Of a stretch of 27,885 bases of DNA, positions 9,625-17,020 are shown one piece after another. The translations under genes and the position numbers were made by a program. The DNA is taken from contig CAXBCF010000032.1 of assembly GCA_963973975.1 (NCBI GenBank), positions 1 through 27,885 on the forward strand. Direction: 5' to 3'. Position 1 is the first letter of the stretch; each line of letters starts with the position of its first letter. The notes under the pieces are model-generated. The model was not told where the DNA came from and did not search any database. It saw only the letters and a program-made list of their open reading frames with translations. This DNA is from UBA1494_A sp963973975. Its GTDB lineage: Bacteria > Bacteroidota > Bacteroidia > Flavobacteriales_E > Vicingaceae.

Positions 9625-12267
9625 ATGGAAATCACCGAGATTAAAAGCAAGCTCACACTAAAAGAAGTATTAAACCATTATGGCTTGAAACCCGATAAGC
9701 ACTTGCGGTTAAACTGTCCGTTCCACAACGATAAAACCCCAAGCCTGCAGATCTATTACAAAACCCATACTTGCTACTGCTTTAGTTCTAACTGTTCCAC
9801 TCATGGCAAGAGCTTGGATGTAATCGACTTCATTCTACACAAAGAAGGAATAACCAAGCATGAAGCAATCCTAAAAGCAAAGGAGCTAATCAATGGTACA
9901 AGCGAACCAATCCGAGATTTAACCAGAGCAGCGATATTGACCAAGATGTTTACTTACTTCAAAAATGGAGTGCACAGCAGCAAGCCAGCCAAAGAATACC
10001 TAGAAAGCAGAAACCTAGATTACACCAAAATCGAAGTAGGCTACAACTCAGGACAGTTCCACCATGGAGCAAGAAAAGACAAATACTTAATCGAGAGCTG
10101 CGTAAAAGTTGGGTTGTTGTTGGATAAAGGTCTAGTGGCAAGAACAGGCGACAAAGCCTACAAACCCTTTGGTAAGAATGGAATAGTGTTCCCCTTGAAA
10201 AATCAGAAAGGGCAAATCGTAAGCCTGTATTTTAGAAGTACCATAGCCACAGACGGAAGAAGCAGACATTTTTACTTGAAGAACCGACAAGGACTTTACC
10301 CGAAATATCCAAGCTCAGAAACCCAAAAACTCATACTCACAGAAGCCATTATTGATGCAGCTACGCTACTTCAAAATGAAACAATAATCAAGGACTTTGA
10401 AGTGTTGACTTTGTTCGGAACGAATGGGCTAATGGATGAACACTTGGCAGCAATCAAGAATCTAAAGCAGTTGGAAGAGATAGTTTTTTGGTTCGATGGG
10501 GATGAATCAGGACAAGCAGCAGCAGAGAAATACAAAGCCATTTTAGAAGAAGCAGTATCAGGAATAAAAATCAGTCAAGTGCTTACTCCAGATAATGAAG
10601 ATGTAAATAGTCTGCTCGATGGCCATAGTTCGGAAATCCTCACTAGCCTCTTGCAGAATCGGCAGTCCTTCACTAAGGTTCAGGAACAGCCTCTTATTTT
10701 TTCAAATGAAAAATCAGTTGAAAGAAAAAATCAGAGCAAAGAGACCGAAGCAACCCAAGAGCCAAAAGCAACCAATGAGCTAAACACTATCAATCCAAGC
10801 AACCTAATCTACAAAGGACAATCCGCAGAATACCAAATCAAGGGCTTTAAACTCTCACAGCTCGACAGCTTAAAAGTGAGTTTATTAATCACAAGCAATG
10901 GGCAAGACTTTAGAGCAAAAACAGAACTCTACGAATACAAGCAGACCAATGCAGTAAGCCAAAAGGCAAGTAAAATACTAGAACTTGACCAAGCCCAAAT
11001 CGAAAAAGACTTGAGCAGACTAACCACTTTACTAGAGCAATATCAAGAGAGTTACCAGGAATCTAAATCAGACCAATCCAACCAACCACAAATCAAAGTT
11101 CCAGAAGCTACAATCCCAAAATGTTTAGAGCTGCTGAAATCAAAAGACTACTTCCAAAAACTGAATGAGTTAATCGGAAAGACAGGAGTTATCGGAGAAA
11201 ATGAGAGCAGACTTTTACTGTATGTGATTGCTTCCACTTACAAAATGGAAGATACTTTACATGCACTAGTTCAAGGAAGTTCAGGAAGTGGAAAAACTCA
11301 TTTGATTACCAAAATAGCCGAACTGATGCCACCCGAACACACTACACTATTAACGAGAGTAACCGAAAGCAGCTTTTACAATTATGGAGAATACGACCTA
11401 AAAAACACGCTCTTAATTATGGAGGATCTAGACGGCTTGAAAGAAGAAGCCTTTTTGGCTTTTAGAGAATTACAATCGAGAGGAATGTTGAACAGCTCCA
11501 CTAGTATCAAAGACGAGCAGGGAAATATCAGAGCAGCAATCAAAACAGTAAGAGGCCCAATCGCTTCGCTCTCGGCCACCACCAAAGGCGAAATCTACGA
11601 AGACAATATGAGTAGAAGTTTAGTCATTGCAGTTGACGAATCCAAAGAACAGACAGCTCAAGTAATCAACTACCAAAATCAACGAGCAAGCGGAACAATC
11701 AATACTACCAATGAGAAAAAGACAATCGAGTTCCTTCAAAACTGCATGAGATTAATCAAACCTTTTGAAGTAGTAAATCCTTTTGCCAATAAAGTACAGT
11801 TACCAGAAGAAGCCCACAAAATCAGACGACTCAATCAACTCTACCAAAGCTTTGTAAAACAGATCACAATCCTACACCAGTTCCAACGGAAGAGAGACAA
11901 ATACGGCAGACTAATCACAGAAAAACAGGACTTGAAAATAGCTTGTAAAATCTTGTTTGAGTGCATTGTATTAAAGGTTGACGAGTTGGATGGAAGCTTG
12001 AGAGATTATTTTGAGAAACTGAAATCCTACATAGAACCAAAAGGAAAAGATTACGAGTTCAGCAGGATAGAAATCAGGCAAAAGATGAAAGTGAGCAAGA
12101 CCCAACAACACTTTTACATGCAACAGCTTCAAGAATACGAATACATAAAACAAGTGAACGGCTTTAGCAACAAGGGTTACAAATATCAAATTGGTTATTG
12201 GGACAGCTTGGAAGCGTTGAGAGCCAAAATACAAGATGGACTAGAAAAGCAGTTGGAAAAGCTTTAG
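9625..12267 (+). CDS. Primase-helicase fusion (CHC2 zinc finger, TOPRIM, AAA+ ATPase)
   Basis: An 880-residue protein from the ATG at 9625; the frame is open further upstream but overlaps the promoter. A CHC2-type zinc finger lies at 31-57 (CPFH, then CYCFSSNC with Cys50, 52 and 57). A DnaG-like catalytic core follows with TOPRIM motifs: Glu240 in ILTEAIID and DGDESG at 291-296. A low-complexity linker covers about 360-400. The C-terminal part is an ATPase with Walker A GSSGSGKT (551-558) and Walker B LLIMEDLDG (596-604), followed by RELQSRGMLNSS and NMSRSLVIAVDE, an order reminiscent of MCM-like AAA+ rings. The domains imply priming and unwinding at the element's own origin. It heads an operon with two recombinases. 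Codon choice is richer in A and C than in the flanking Rhs gene, consistent with separate origin. The primase part is certain; the MCM likeness is my inference. Confidence 0.93.
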   Translation: MEITEIKSKLTLKEVLNHYGLKPDKHLRLNCPFHNDKTPSLQIYYKTHTCYCFSSNCSTHGKSLDVIDFILHKEGITKHEAILKAKELINGTSEPIRDLTRAAILTKMFTYFKNGVHSSKPAKEYLESRNLDYTKIEVGYNSGQFHHGARKDKYLIESCVKVGLLLDKGLVARTGDKAYKPFGKNGIVFPLKNQKGQIVSLYFRSTIATDGRSRHFYLKNRQGLYPKYPSSETQKLILTEAIIDAATLLQNETIIKDFEVLTLFGTNGLMDEHLAAIKNLKQLEEIVFWFDGDESGQAAAEKYKAILEEAVSGIKISQVLTPDNEDVNSLLDGHSSEILTSLLQNRQSFTKVQEQPLIFSNEKSVERKNQSKETEATQEPKATNELNTINPSNLIYKGQSAEYQIKGFKLSQLDSLKVSLLITSNGQDFRAKTELYEYKQTNAVSQKASKILELDQAQIEKDLSRLTTLLEQYQESYQESKSDQSNQPQIKVPEATIPKCLELLKSKDYFQKLNELIGKTGVIGENESRLLLYVIASTYKMEDTLHALVQGSSGSGKTHLITKIAELMPPEHTTLLTRVTESSFYNYGEYDLKNTLLIMEDLDGLKEEAFLAFRELQSRGMLNSSTSIKDEQGNIRAAIKTVRGPIASLSATTKGEIYEDNMSRSLVIAVDESKEQTAQVINYQNQRASGTINTTNEKKTIEFLQNCMRLIKPFEVVNPFANKVQLPEEAHKIRRLNQLYQSFVKQITILHQFQRKRDKYGRLITEKQDLKIACKILFECIVLKVDELDGSLRDYFEKLKSYIEPKGKDYEFSRIEIRQKMKVSKTQQHFYMQQLQEYEYIKQVNGFSNKGYKYQIGYWDSLEALRAKIQDGLEKQLEKL

Positions 12268-12302
12268 TGTTCGGAAGCTACCGAACACAAAACCGAACAC
12301 TA
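12265..12302 (+). repeat. Inverted/direct repeat cluster between primase and recombinase genes
   Basis: GTGTTCGG (12267-12274) faces CCGAACAC (12281-12288) across a 6-base centre AAGCTA. A second copy of the right arm, CCGAACACTA (12293-12302), pairs even better (10 bp) with TAGTGTTCGG starting at 12265. The left arm includes the primase stop codon. Two competing stems or a recombinase core-like site are possible. A 12-bp palindrome ATAGTTAACTAT (12321-12332) follows. Confidence 0.6.
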
Positions 12303-12377
12303 GATAAATCACAAAATCAAATAGTTAACTATCAAAGCACCCCTTGCGTTCGGTGTTCTGAAAAAGTGTAAAGAGGG

Positions 12378-13325
12378 ATGAGAAAATTTATCATAGAACT
12401 ACCAAAAGGTCATAGCTACCAAGAAGAATCCGAAAGCTTTAGAAAACACCTGTTGACACTTGGCCACAGTCCTCATGGAGCCAATACCAAATACCGCTAC
12501 TTGCTAGAGTTCTTCTGTTGGTTGGAGCAAATCGGAATCCACGAAGTAAAGCAAATCCAAACCAAACAACTGAGCGAACACTATCAGAACTTGAAGAAGC
12601 GACCCAACAAAATCAACGGAGAACCTTTGAGCTTGAAAACTTTACACCACCACATGAGAGCAATCCAGTTATTTTTTGCCAAGCTCCAGAGTGAAGGAAA
12701 TCTAAAAACCAATCCAGCCAGTACAATCAAGTTCCCATATCCAAAGCAAACAGCAGAACACAAAAGACAAATCCTAACCCAAGAAGAAATCAAAGAGCTG
12801 TACAATCATACAATCAGTTATCAGGAAAAAGCAATCTTGAGTTTAGCCTATGGATGTGGGTTGAGAGTTAGCGAGTTGGTTGGTTGCAATATGGCAGATA
12901 TTAGGTTCAGAGAAAGAATAGTAATCGTACCAAAAGGCAAGGGAAATAAAAGAAGAGTTGTTCCATTGAGTAGCGGAGTGATCAGCGATTTAAGCGACTA
13001 TTTTTTTAAGGAAAGACAGAAGTTAACCAAAGGACGAGATTACAAGAAAGGAGAGCAAGCATTTATGTTGCACAGCAGAGGCGGCAGAATGATGAAAGGC
13101 ACTTACAACAAACGATTGAGGCAATTAATAATCAGAACAGGAAACGAGCAAATCGAGCAGAAACAAATCACAATCCACAACCTGAGACACTCCATTGCAA
13201 CCCATTTAATCGAGCAAGGAATACCAGTTGAACAAGTCAGGGATTTTTTAGGACACTCACAACTAGAAACAACCCAAGTTTACACTCATATCAACCGAAA
13301 GCACTTGAAGAACTTAAAACGCTAG
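12378..13325 (+). CDS. Tyrosine recombinase (XerC/D-like integrase), catalytically complete
   Basis: A 315-residue protein with an N-terminal SAM-like core-binding domain (about 15-105) and a C-terminal phage-integrase catalytic domain. All active-site positions are present: Arg163 (GCGLRVSELV), Lys188 (PKGKGNKR), His267 and Arg270 (HNLRHS), His293 (LGHSQLETTQ) and nucleophile Tyr302 (VYTHI). It should therefore cleave and join DNA by a 3'-phosphotyrosine mechanism. It lies 110 bp after the primase gene, downstream of a repeat cluster, and 3 bases before a second recombinase gene. Length and motifs match Xer-type integrases. No integron-specific insertion was noticed. A role in excision/integration of the surrounding element is inferred from neighbours. 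Confidence 0.95.
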   Translation: MRKFIIELPKGHSYQEESESFRKHLLTLGHSPHGANTKYRYLLEFFCWLEQIGIHEVKQIQTKQLSEHYQNLKKRPNKINGEPLSLKTLHHHMRAIQLFFAKLQSEGNLKTNPASTIKFPYPKQTAEHKRQILTQEEIKELYNHTISYQEKAILSLAYGCGLRVSELVGCNMADIRFRERIVIVPKGKGNKRRVVPLSSGVISDLSDYFFKERQKLTKGRDYKKGEQAFMLHSRGGRMMKGTYNKRLRQLIIRTGNEQIEQKQITIHNLRHSIATHLIEQGIPVEQVRDFLGHSQLETTQVYTHINRKHLKNLKR

Positions 13326-13328
13326 GAA

Positions 13329-14207
13329 ATGACTTTAGACGATTATTTAAAAGAGAATTACAGCCCAACAACTCTAGCAAGCAATCTGTACATAATCAAT
13401 CGGTTTAAGTCATTGGTTTACGCTCCAGAGAAAGCCAGTTACCAAGATGTAATGAGTTATTTAGCCAGTTTACGAGAAGCAGGAAAGCACCCAAAGACAA
13501 TCCGAAACCACCTTTTTGCAATCAAGATTTATTACCGCTATTTAGTTGCTGAAGGTGTAAGAGCTGACCACCCTTGCCAGTTCCTTTTTCTTCAGGACAA
13601 AATCAATCGAGCGGTTGACGTTCAGAGCTTGTACAGTATGCCACAAATGGAGAAGTTTTTAGAAAGCTACAATCCGAATTTAAAGAATGAACCAACCAGA
13701 GAAAGAGAAAAAGTAGTAATCAGTTTATTGATTTACCAGGCGTTGACGGTTCTTGAAATTAGCCAACTCAATGTCCAGGATCTGAACTTGGAAAAAGGAA
13801 CAATCAAGATCAAGGGTAATGTAAAAAACAACGGAAGAACTTTAGATCTAAAACCAACTCAAATCATGTTGTTGCACAACTACTTGAATGAAACCCGGAA
13901 CAAGCTTTTAGAATTAAATCAAGTTGAATTAGATAATGAACCAGCTCTACTAATCCGGAACACCGGAAAGCGAATTTTACCGCATGGAATCAGCAGAACA
14001 ATCAACTGTAATCGGAAAGAAACCGAGAAAATGAGACCTTTAAAAATCCGTCAAAGTGTGATTGCTCATTTGCTAAAATCGGGGAATAATTTACGAATCG
14101 TTCAGGTCTTCGCAGGACATAAAAGAGCAGCGGCCACAGAAGAATACAAGCAAACAGGATTAGAAGAATTAAAAGCTGCAATCGACAAACTTCACCCACT
14201 TCAATAA
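13329..14207 (+). CDS. Second tyrosine-recombinase-like protein with degenerate active site
   Basis: A 292-residue protein that starts 3 bases after the first recombinase, with the purine-rich AGGAA overlapping that stop, so the two are cotranslated. The N-terminal SAM-like domain (about 1-95) and integrase fold are recognisable. Aligning by eye with its neighbour, the first catalytic arginine is replaced by Thr140 (QALTVLEISQLN) and the HxxR histidine by Leu238 (LKIRQS). Arg241, His264 (FAGHKR) and Tyr273 (EEYKQ) remain. It is therefore probably weak or inactive alone and may act as the structural half of a heteromeric synaptic complex, as in paired recombinase systems. Sequencing error is unlikely because the frame is open throughout. 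Family assignment is good; the partner role is inference. Confidence 0.88.
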   Translation: MTLDDYLKENYSPTTLASNLYIINRFKSLVYAPEKASYQDVMSYLASLREAGKHPKTIRNHLFAIKIYYRYLVAEGVRADHPCQFLFLQDKINRAVDVQSLYSMPQMEKFLESYNPNLKNEPTREREKVVISLLIYQALTVLEISQLNVQDLNLEKGTIKIKGNVKNNGRTLDLKPTQIMLLHNYLNETRNKLLELNQVELDNEPALLIRNTGKRILPHGISRTINCNRKETEKMRPLKIRQSVIAHLLKSGNNLRIVQVFAGHKRAAATEEYKQTGLEELKAAIDKLHPLQ

Positions 14208-14281
14208 CGATTACGGAAATGATTAGAGAACAGGAAAAGCGGTGTTCCGCCTTCAATCGTCAGCAAAGCAAGTCGCCAAGC

Positions 14282-14341
14282 TTTTACAGCACATTTTTTA
14301 GAAGTGTTGATTTTTAAAGGCTAAAAAAAAGAGCTGTAAAA
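14282..14341 (+). repeat. Long-loop hairpin TTTTACAGC / GCTGTAAAA
   Basis: Nine perfectly complementary bases at 14282-14290 and 14333-14341 enclose a 42-base A/T-rich loop, 75 bases after the second recombinase stop. There is no T run after the stem, so it is not a typical terminator. A recombination end or RNA element is possible. Confidence 0.5.
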
Positions 14342-14611
14342 CCCTACGGGTGCTCCGTAAACTCCGCAGCTTGTCACCTTGCTTGCGTTCCTCAATCAGT
14401 CTTCACAGCAGGCTACTTTGTCTTGTTTTGCCGCTTCTCTTCGTTTTGGTCGTTCCTCCCGTCTCTTCGTTCAGCCACAAAACAATCCACCGCCTGCAAT
14501 TATTTTGCTCGCCTGCGGGTCGCTGCGGGTAACGGCTGACTTTATTGATTTGCTTCCGCTGACGCTCTAGCTATTAAATCGGTAGCCTACTTTCATTCCG
14601 CTTCACTCCGT

Positions 14612-14640
14612 GCTTTTGGTATGAAAAAATTACCAAAAGC
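14612..14640 (+). repeat. Perfect 10-bp hairpin
   Basis: GCTTTTGGTA (14612-14621) pairs with TACCAAAAGC (14631-14640) around a 9-base loop TGAAAAAAT. No T tract follows on either strand. It sits in the middle of the gene-free hairpin region. Confidence 0.6.
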
Positions 14641-15163
14641 CTGCGTTCTTCTCCATACGTAGCGGCAAAGCGTGTTCGTTCCTCACACTTTTTTTGCCCC
14701 ACCCTTGCTCCACTCGCAGGCGGCTCGCGAAGCTTGGTCAATGTCCGCAATCCGTTCGTTCCTCTCTCATTGCAGCCATTGCCCAGCCGTTTAGCTCAAG
14801 GCTGTTTTTCCTTCGGAGACTTCGAGAAAACCACAGGTAAAAAAGAAAATAGGTTAGTGGAATCCTTCCGCGTGCGATTAAGTGCAGTTCTTCGAATCAA
14901 AGTTATTGCCGCACTTGGATGCTCATTTTTTATAATCAATGCCCATAAACATTAGGGTTAACGTCAAGATTAGTGCAGGGCATTAATTACAAAAAATCGA
15001 GCTGTACTACTTTTTCCTACCCTGAATAAAAAAAGTTCGCCCGACTTTAAAACAAAAGTCTTTTTCTGAATACAATACTCATGAGAAAAGAAAAAAACAC
15101 ATGGGTAGAAAACTTGGAAATCGTTGTATTGGTACTTGAAATAATAAGAGAGCTTCTTATTTT

Positions 15164-15194
15164 TTTCAATTGAAATAACCTCTTTCAATTGAAA
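15164..15194. promoter_or_regulatory. Tandem 12-bp palindromes, candidate operator pair
   Basis: TTTCAATTGAAA occurs twice, at 15164-15175 and 15183-15194, with centres 19 bp apart (about two helical turns) and the second copy ending 36 bases before the orphan Rhs start. A TATTTTG at 15215-15221 could be a -7-like box. A dimeric regulator binding both copies is inferred. Confidence 0.5.
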
Positions 15195-15230
15195 GAAAAA
15201 ACCAGTAAAAGTCGTATTTTGCCAACTTAA

Positions 15231-16112
15231 ATGGGATGCCAAAAACTGACATACGGAACAACTGAAAACACAAACTTGAAAGTTGTGTATCGTGCGAGAA
15301 ATATTGCACAGGGGTTTTTAAGTATTGACCCTGTTACTTATCCTTGGCAATCGAGTTACGCAACATTCAATAATAATCCTGTAATATTTGTTGACCCACT
15401 TGGACTTTTTGGAACAAGAAAAGAAGCAAAAGCACACAGAAAGGATAACGGACTAAAAGGACGAGTTAGAAAAGGGGATGATGGGGTTTACTCAATAGAT
15501 AACAAAAAGGCAGGAACTTCAATTTTCAAAGATTCAGAATTTGGACTTTCAACAGCAGCTTTAGTAACAGCAAGAAGACCCGACAATAGCACTATAACAC
15601 CTTTTGGAGTTGGTACAGAATGGCTATCAGGACAAGGAGCAAGAGAGCGAGACTTTTTAGATGGCGATGCGATAACAGAGCTATATAAACAGCATGAACA
15701 CGTAGCCCAAACAAGACAAAAATTAATAGGCGAATTACAAAAAAGTAATGGAGGTATAACAGGCGGAAGTAACAATTACAGTCTTGGCGGAACTGAAGGA
15801 GTTGGCAAATATGTGAAGGATTATTCTACATTGGCAACAGGTGGTGCAACAGGAAATCTAATTTACACTTACTTAGGCTCTCATAGTTTAACTTACAAAG
15901 TTACTTCGGTTGATATTGAGGCAAGAACGGCAGTTGTAACGTACATGGCTCAAAACAGGTCAACCATTCAATCTGCGACACGTCCGCCTGTTATTGGCTA
16001 TACTGAATTTTATCAGAAAAATATTGGTCAACCTTTAAACGATGCTTTTGAAAATGGCCCAATGTCAGAAACAAGTCAATCAATACAGTGGACAGAAACA
16101 GTTAAATTTTAA
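15231..16112 (+). CDS. Orphan Rhs tip fused to a toxin-like C-terminal domain
   Basis: A 293-residue protein; an in-frame TAA directly precedes the ATG, so it is a separate short gene and not the end of a long Rhs frame. It begins MGCQKLTY...LKVVY, a start I recognise from short Rhs-tip proteins of Bacteroidota. It then passes straight to GFLSIDPVTYPWQSSYATFNNNP and VDPLG (54-58), so the usual central core segment appears to be missing. The remainder starts with a linker seen in Rhs tips (TRKEAKAHRKDNG, DGVYSIDNKKAGTS). It continues with WLSGQGARERDF (131-142), a YKQHEHV motif with His155 and His157, and a glycine-rich stretch (about 174-212). I do not recognise the enzymatic family. It lies 3 bases before a lipoprotein gene, as expected for toxin and immunity. 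No signal peptide is visible, so delivery or expression by recombination into a larger Rhs is open. Confidence 0.82.
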   Translation: MGCQKLTYGTTENTNLKVVYRARNIAQGFLSIDPVTYPWQSSYATFNNNPVIFVDPLGLFGTRKEAKAHRKDNGLKGRVRKGDDGVYSIDNKKAGTSIFKDSEFGLSTAALVTARRPDNSTITPFGVGTEWLSGQGARERDFLDGDAITELYKQHEHVAQTRQKLIGELQKSNGGITGGSNNYSLGGTEGVGKYVKDYSTLATGGATGNLIYTYLGSHSLTYKVTSVDIEARTAVVTYMAQNRSTIQSATRPPVIGYTEFYQKNIGQPLNDAFENGPMSETSQSIQWTETVKF

Positions 16113-16115
16113 GCT

Positions 16116-16619
16116 ATGCTAAAAGTGCTTAGAGTGTCAGTTTTTATGTTTTTGATGGGGCTTTTTTCATGTGGAAATACGACAGGGAACTTTTGGAAGA
16201 ACTACAAGAAAGAGTTATTAGTTGAGAATGTAAGCGAACAAGGCGGATGGGGTGGACACAGAGCATTGCATTGGTCAGGAAGTTTTAGCGAAGAAGAAGT
16301 TTTGAATTATGCCAAAGAACATGATTGGAACTTTGTAGAAGAAATTGAAGTTAAAGAAAGCGAATTGAATAGTTGGGAATATATGAATCAACCAATTTTC
16401 CCATTATCTCACGAAGGTTTTGAACTAAAGCCAAGTAGTTCGTCAAACACTTTTCAGCACTTCCCAAGATGGATTAAAACAAGTTTAAAAGTCTATTCAT
16501 TTAAAACAGGAATGTTAGCGATAAAGCCCGGAACAGACGAAGCAATGGAAGTAAATGGATTTGTTGTTTTAAGTAAAGACAATAAAGAATTGTCTGTTTA
16601 TCATTTATGGGGGGAATAA
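16116..16619 (+). CDS. Lipoprotein, candidate immunity protein for the orphan Rhs tip
   Basis: A 167-residue protein starting 3 bases after the orphan Rhs stop. The N-terminus MLKVLRVSVFMFLMGLFSCG has basic residues, a hydrophobic core and a lipobox LFSC (Cys19), a convincing lipoprotein signal. The mature part has a WGGH segment (about 45-48), several tryptophans and a C-terminal strand-rich portion (AMEVNGFVVLSKDNKELSVYHLW). No known domain was recognised. As with the gene after the large Rhs protein, an envelope-anchored partner directly after a toxin-like tip suggests immunity. It has no obvious sequence similarity to that first lipoprotein. Confidence 0.72.
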   Translation: MLKVLRVSVFMFLMGLFSCGNTTGNFWKNYKKELLVENVSEQGGWGGHRALHWSGSFSEEEVLNYAKEHDWNFVEEIEVKESELNSWEYMNQPIFPLSHEGFELKPSSSSNTFQHFPRWIKTSLKVYSFKTGMLAIKPGTDEAMEVNGFVVLSKDNKELSVYHLWGE

Positions 16620-16632
16620 AAAAGAAAGAAAT

Positions 16633-16971
16633 ATGGCAATATCAATAGATTCAATAGAAACCCTGCAAACTTATCTAAGCGGAGTAATGGGAAGAGCTGA
16701 CCACCATGCAGGAGCAGTAGAAGGCGTTTCATTGGCTTTGCTTGGTGCAGTTGTTTGGCGGTCAACAGGCGAAATATCAGTTAAGCAGAACAAAGGAAAT
16801 ACAGCAAACATTATTTGGTTCTTCGTCAATGAAAATCGGTTTGCTTTAGCTTACAATCATGCAACTGAAAAAATTGAATTAAGAGAACGAACACAAAGCG
16901 GAAACGCTTTAGCAGAGTTCGACAACTCAACTACCTATCAGGAAGTAATAAACGTATTTAGAGGCTTGTAA
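16633..16971 (+). CDS. Small conserved-looking cytosolic protein of unknown function
   Basis: A 112-residue protein, 13 bases after the lipoprotein gene and the last gene of the operon. There is no signal or membrane segment. It opens with a helical segment containing DHHAGAVEGVSLALLGAVVWRSTGEI (about 18-43) and continues with alternating strands (NIIWFFVNENRFALAYNHATEKIELRERTQSG). The protein resembles, from memory only, small hypothetical proteins found in cassette-like and accessory regions, but I cannot name a family. It may be a second immunity factor or independent cargo. The spacing and the terminator after it show that it belongs to the toxin-tip transcript. Confidence 0.72.
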   Translation: MAISIDSIETLQTYLSGVMGRADHHAGAVEGVSLALLGAVVWRSTGEISVKQNKGNTANIIWFFVNENRFALAYNHATEKIELRERTQSGNALAEFDNSTTYQEVINVFRGL

Positions 16972-16991
16972 AAGTCCACTCGAATAGTTAG

Positions 16992-17020
16992 AACCCAAGT
17001 CCACAGCTTGGGTTTCTTTT
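16992..17020 (+). terminator. Rho-independent terminator of the orphan Rhs operon
   Basis: AACCCAAG (16992-16999) pairs perfectly with CTTGGGTT (17007-17014) across a 7-base loop, followed by TCTTTTT. It lies 21 bases after the last stop codon of the toxin-tip operon. Confidence 0.88.

Larger units (their letters stand above)
14208..15163. other. Gene-free pyrimidine-rich region with many hairpins
   Basis: No credible gene was found; the short open frames here give low-complexity, serine/leucine/cysteine-rich translations. On the plus strand 14341-14830 is rich in C and T and more GC-rich than its flanks. It holds stems such as TACGG/CCGTA (14345-14359), GGCAAA/TTTGCC (14664-14698), GCAAT/ATTGC (14747-14773) and TCAGCC/GGCTGA (14471-14539), and a tandem CTGCGGGT/CTGCGGGT (14513-14530). 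The octamer CGTTCCTC occurs at 14386, 14451, 14677 and 14757. It could be a structured RNA, a replication origin or a recombination region; the sequence does not decide between these. Confidence 0.55.

Noticed and set aside
14282..14341. Integron attC site
   Set aside because: The stem is palindromic but no paired GTTRRRY/RYYYAAC boxes were found, and the recombinases look Xer-like without an obvious integron-specific insertion.
14350..14955. Several short plus-strand open frames of 60-73 codons in the hairpin region
   Set aside because: Translations are low-complexity and biased by the C/T-rich composition, frames overlap each other, and no start context or family resemblance is visible.
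14970..15242. A 90-codon minus-strand frame upstream of the orphan Rhs gene
   Set aside because: It overlaps the palindrome pair and promoter region, and its translation is Phe/Lys/Ser-rich without any recognisable pattern.
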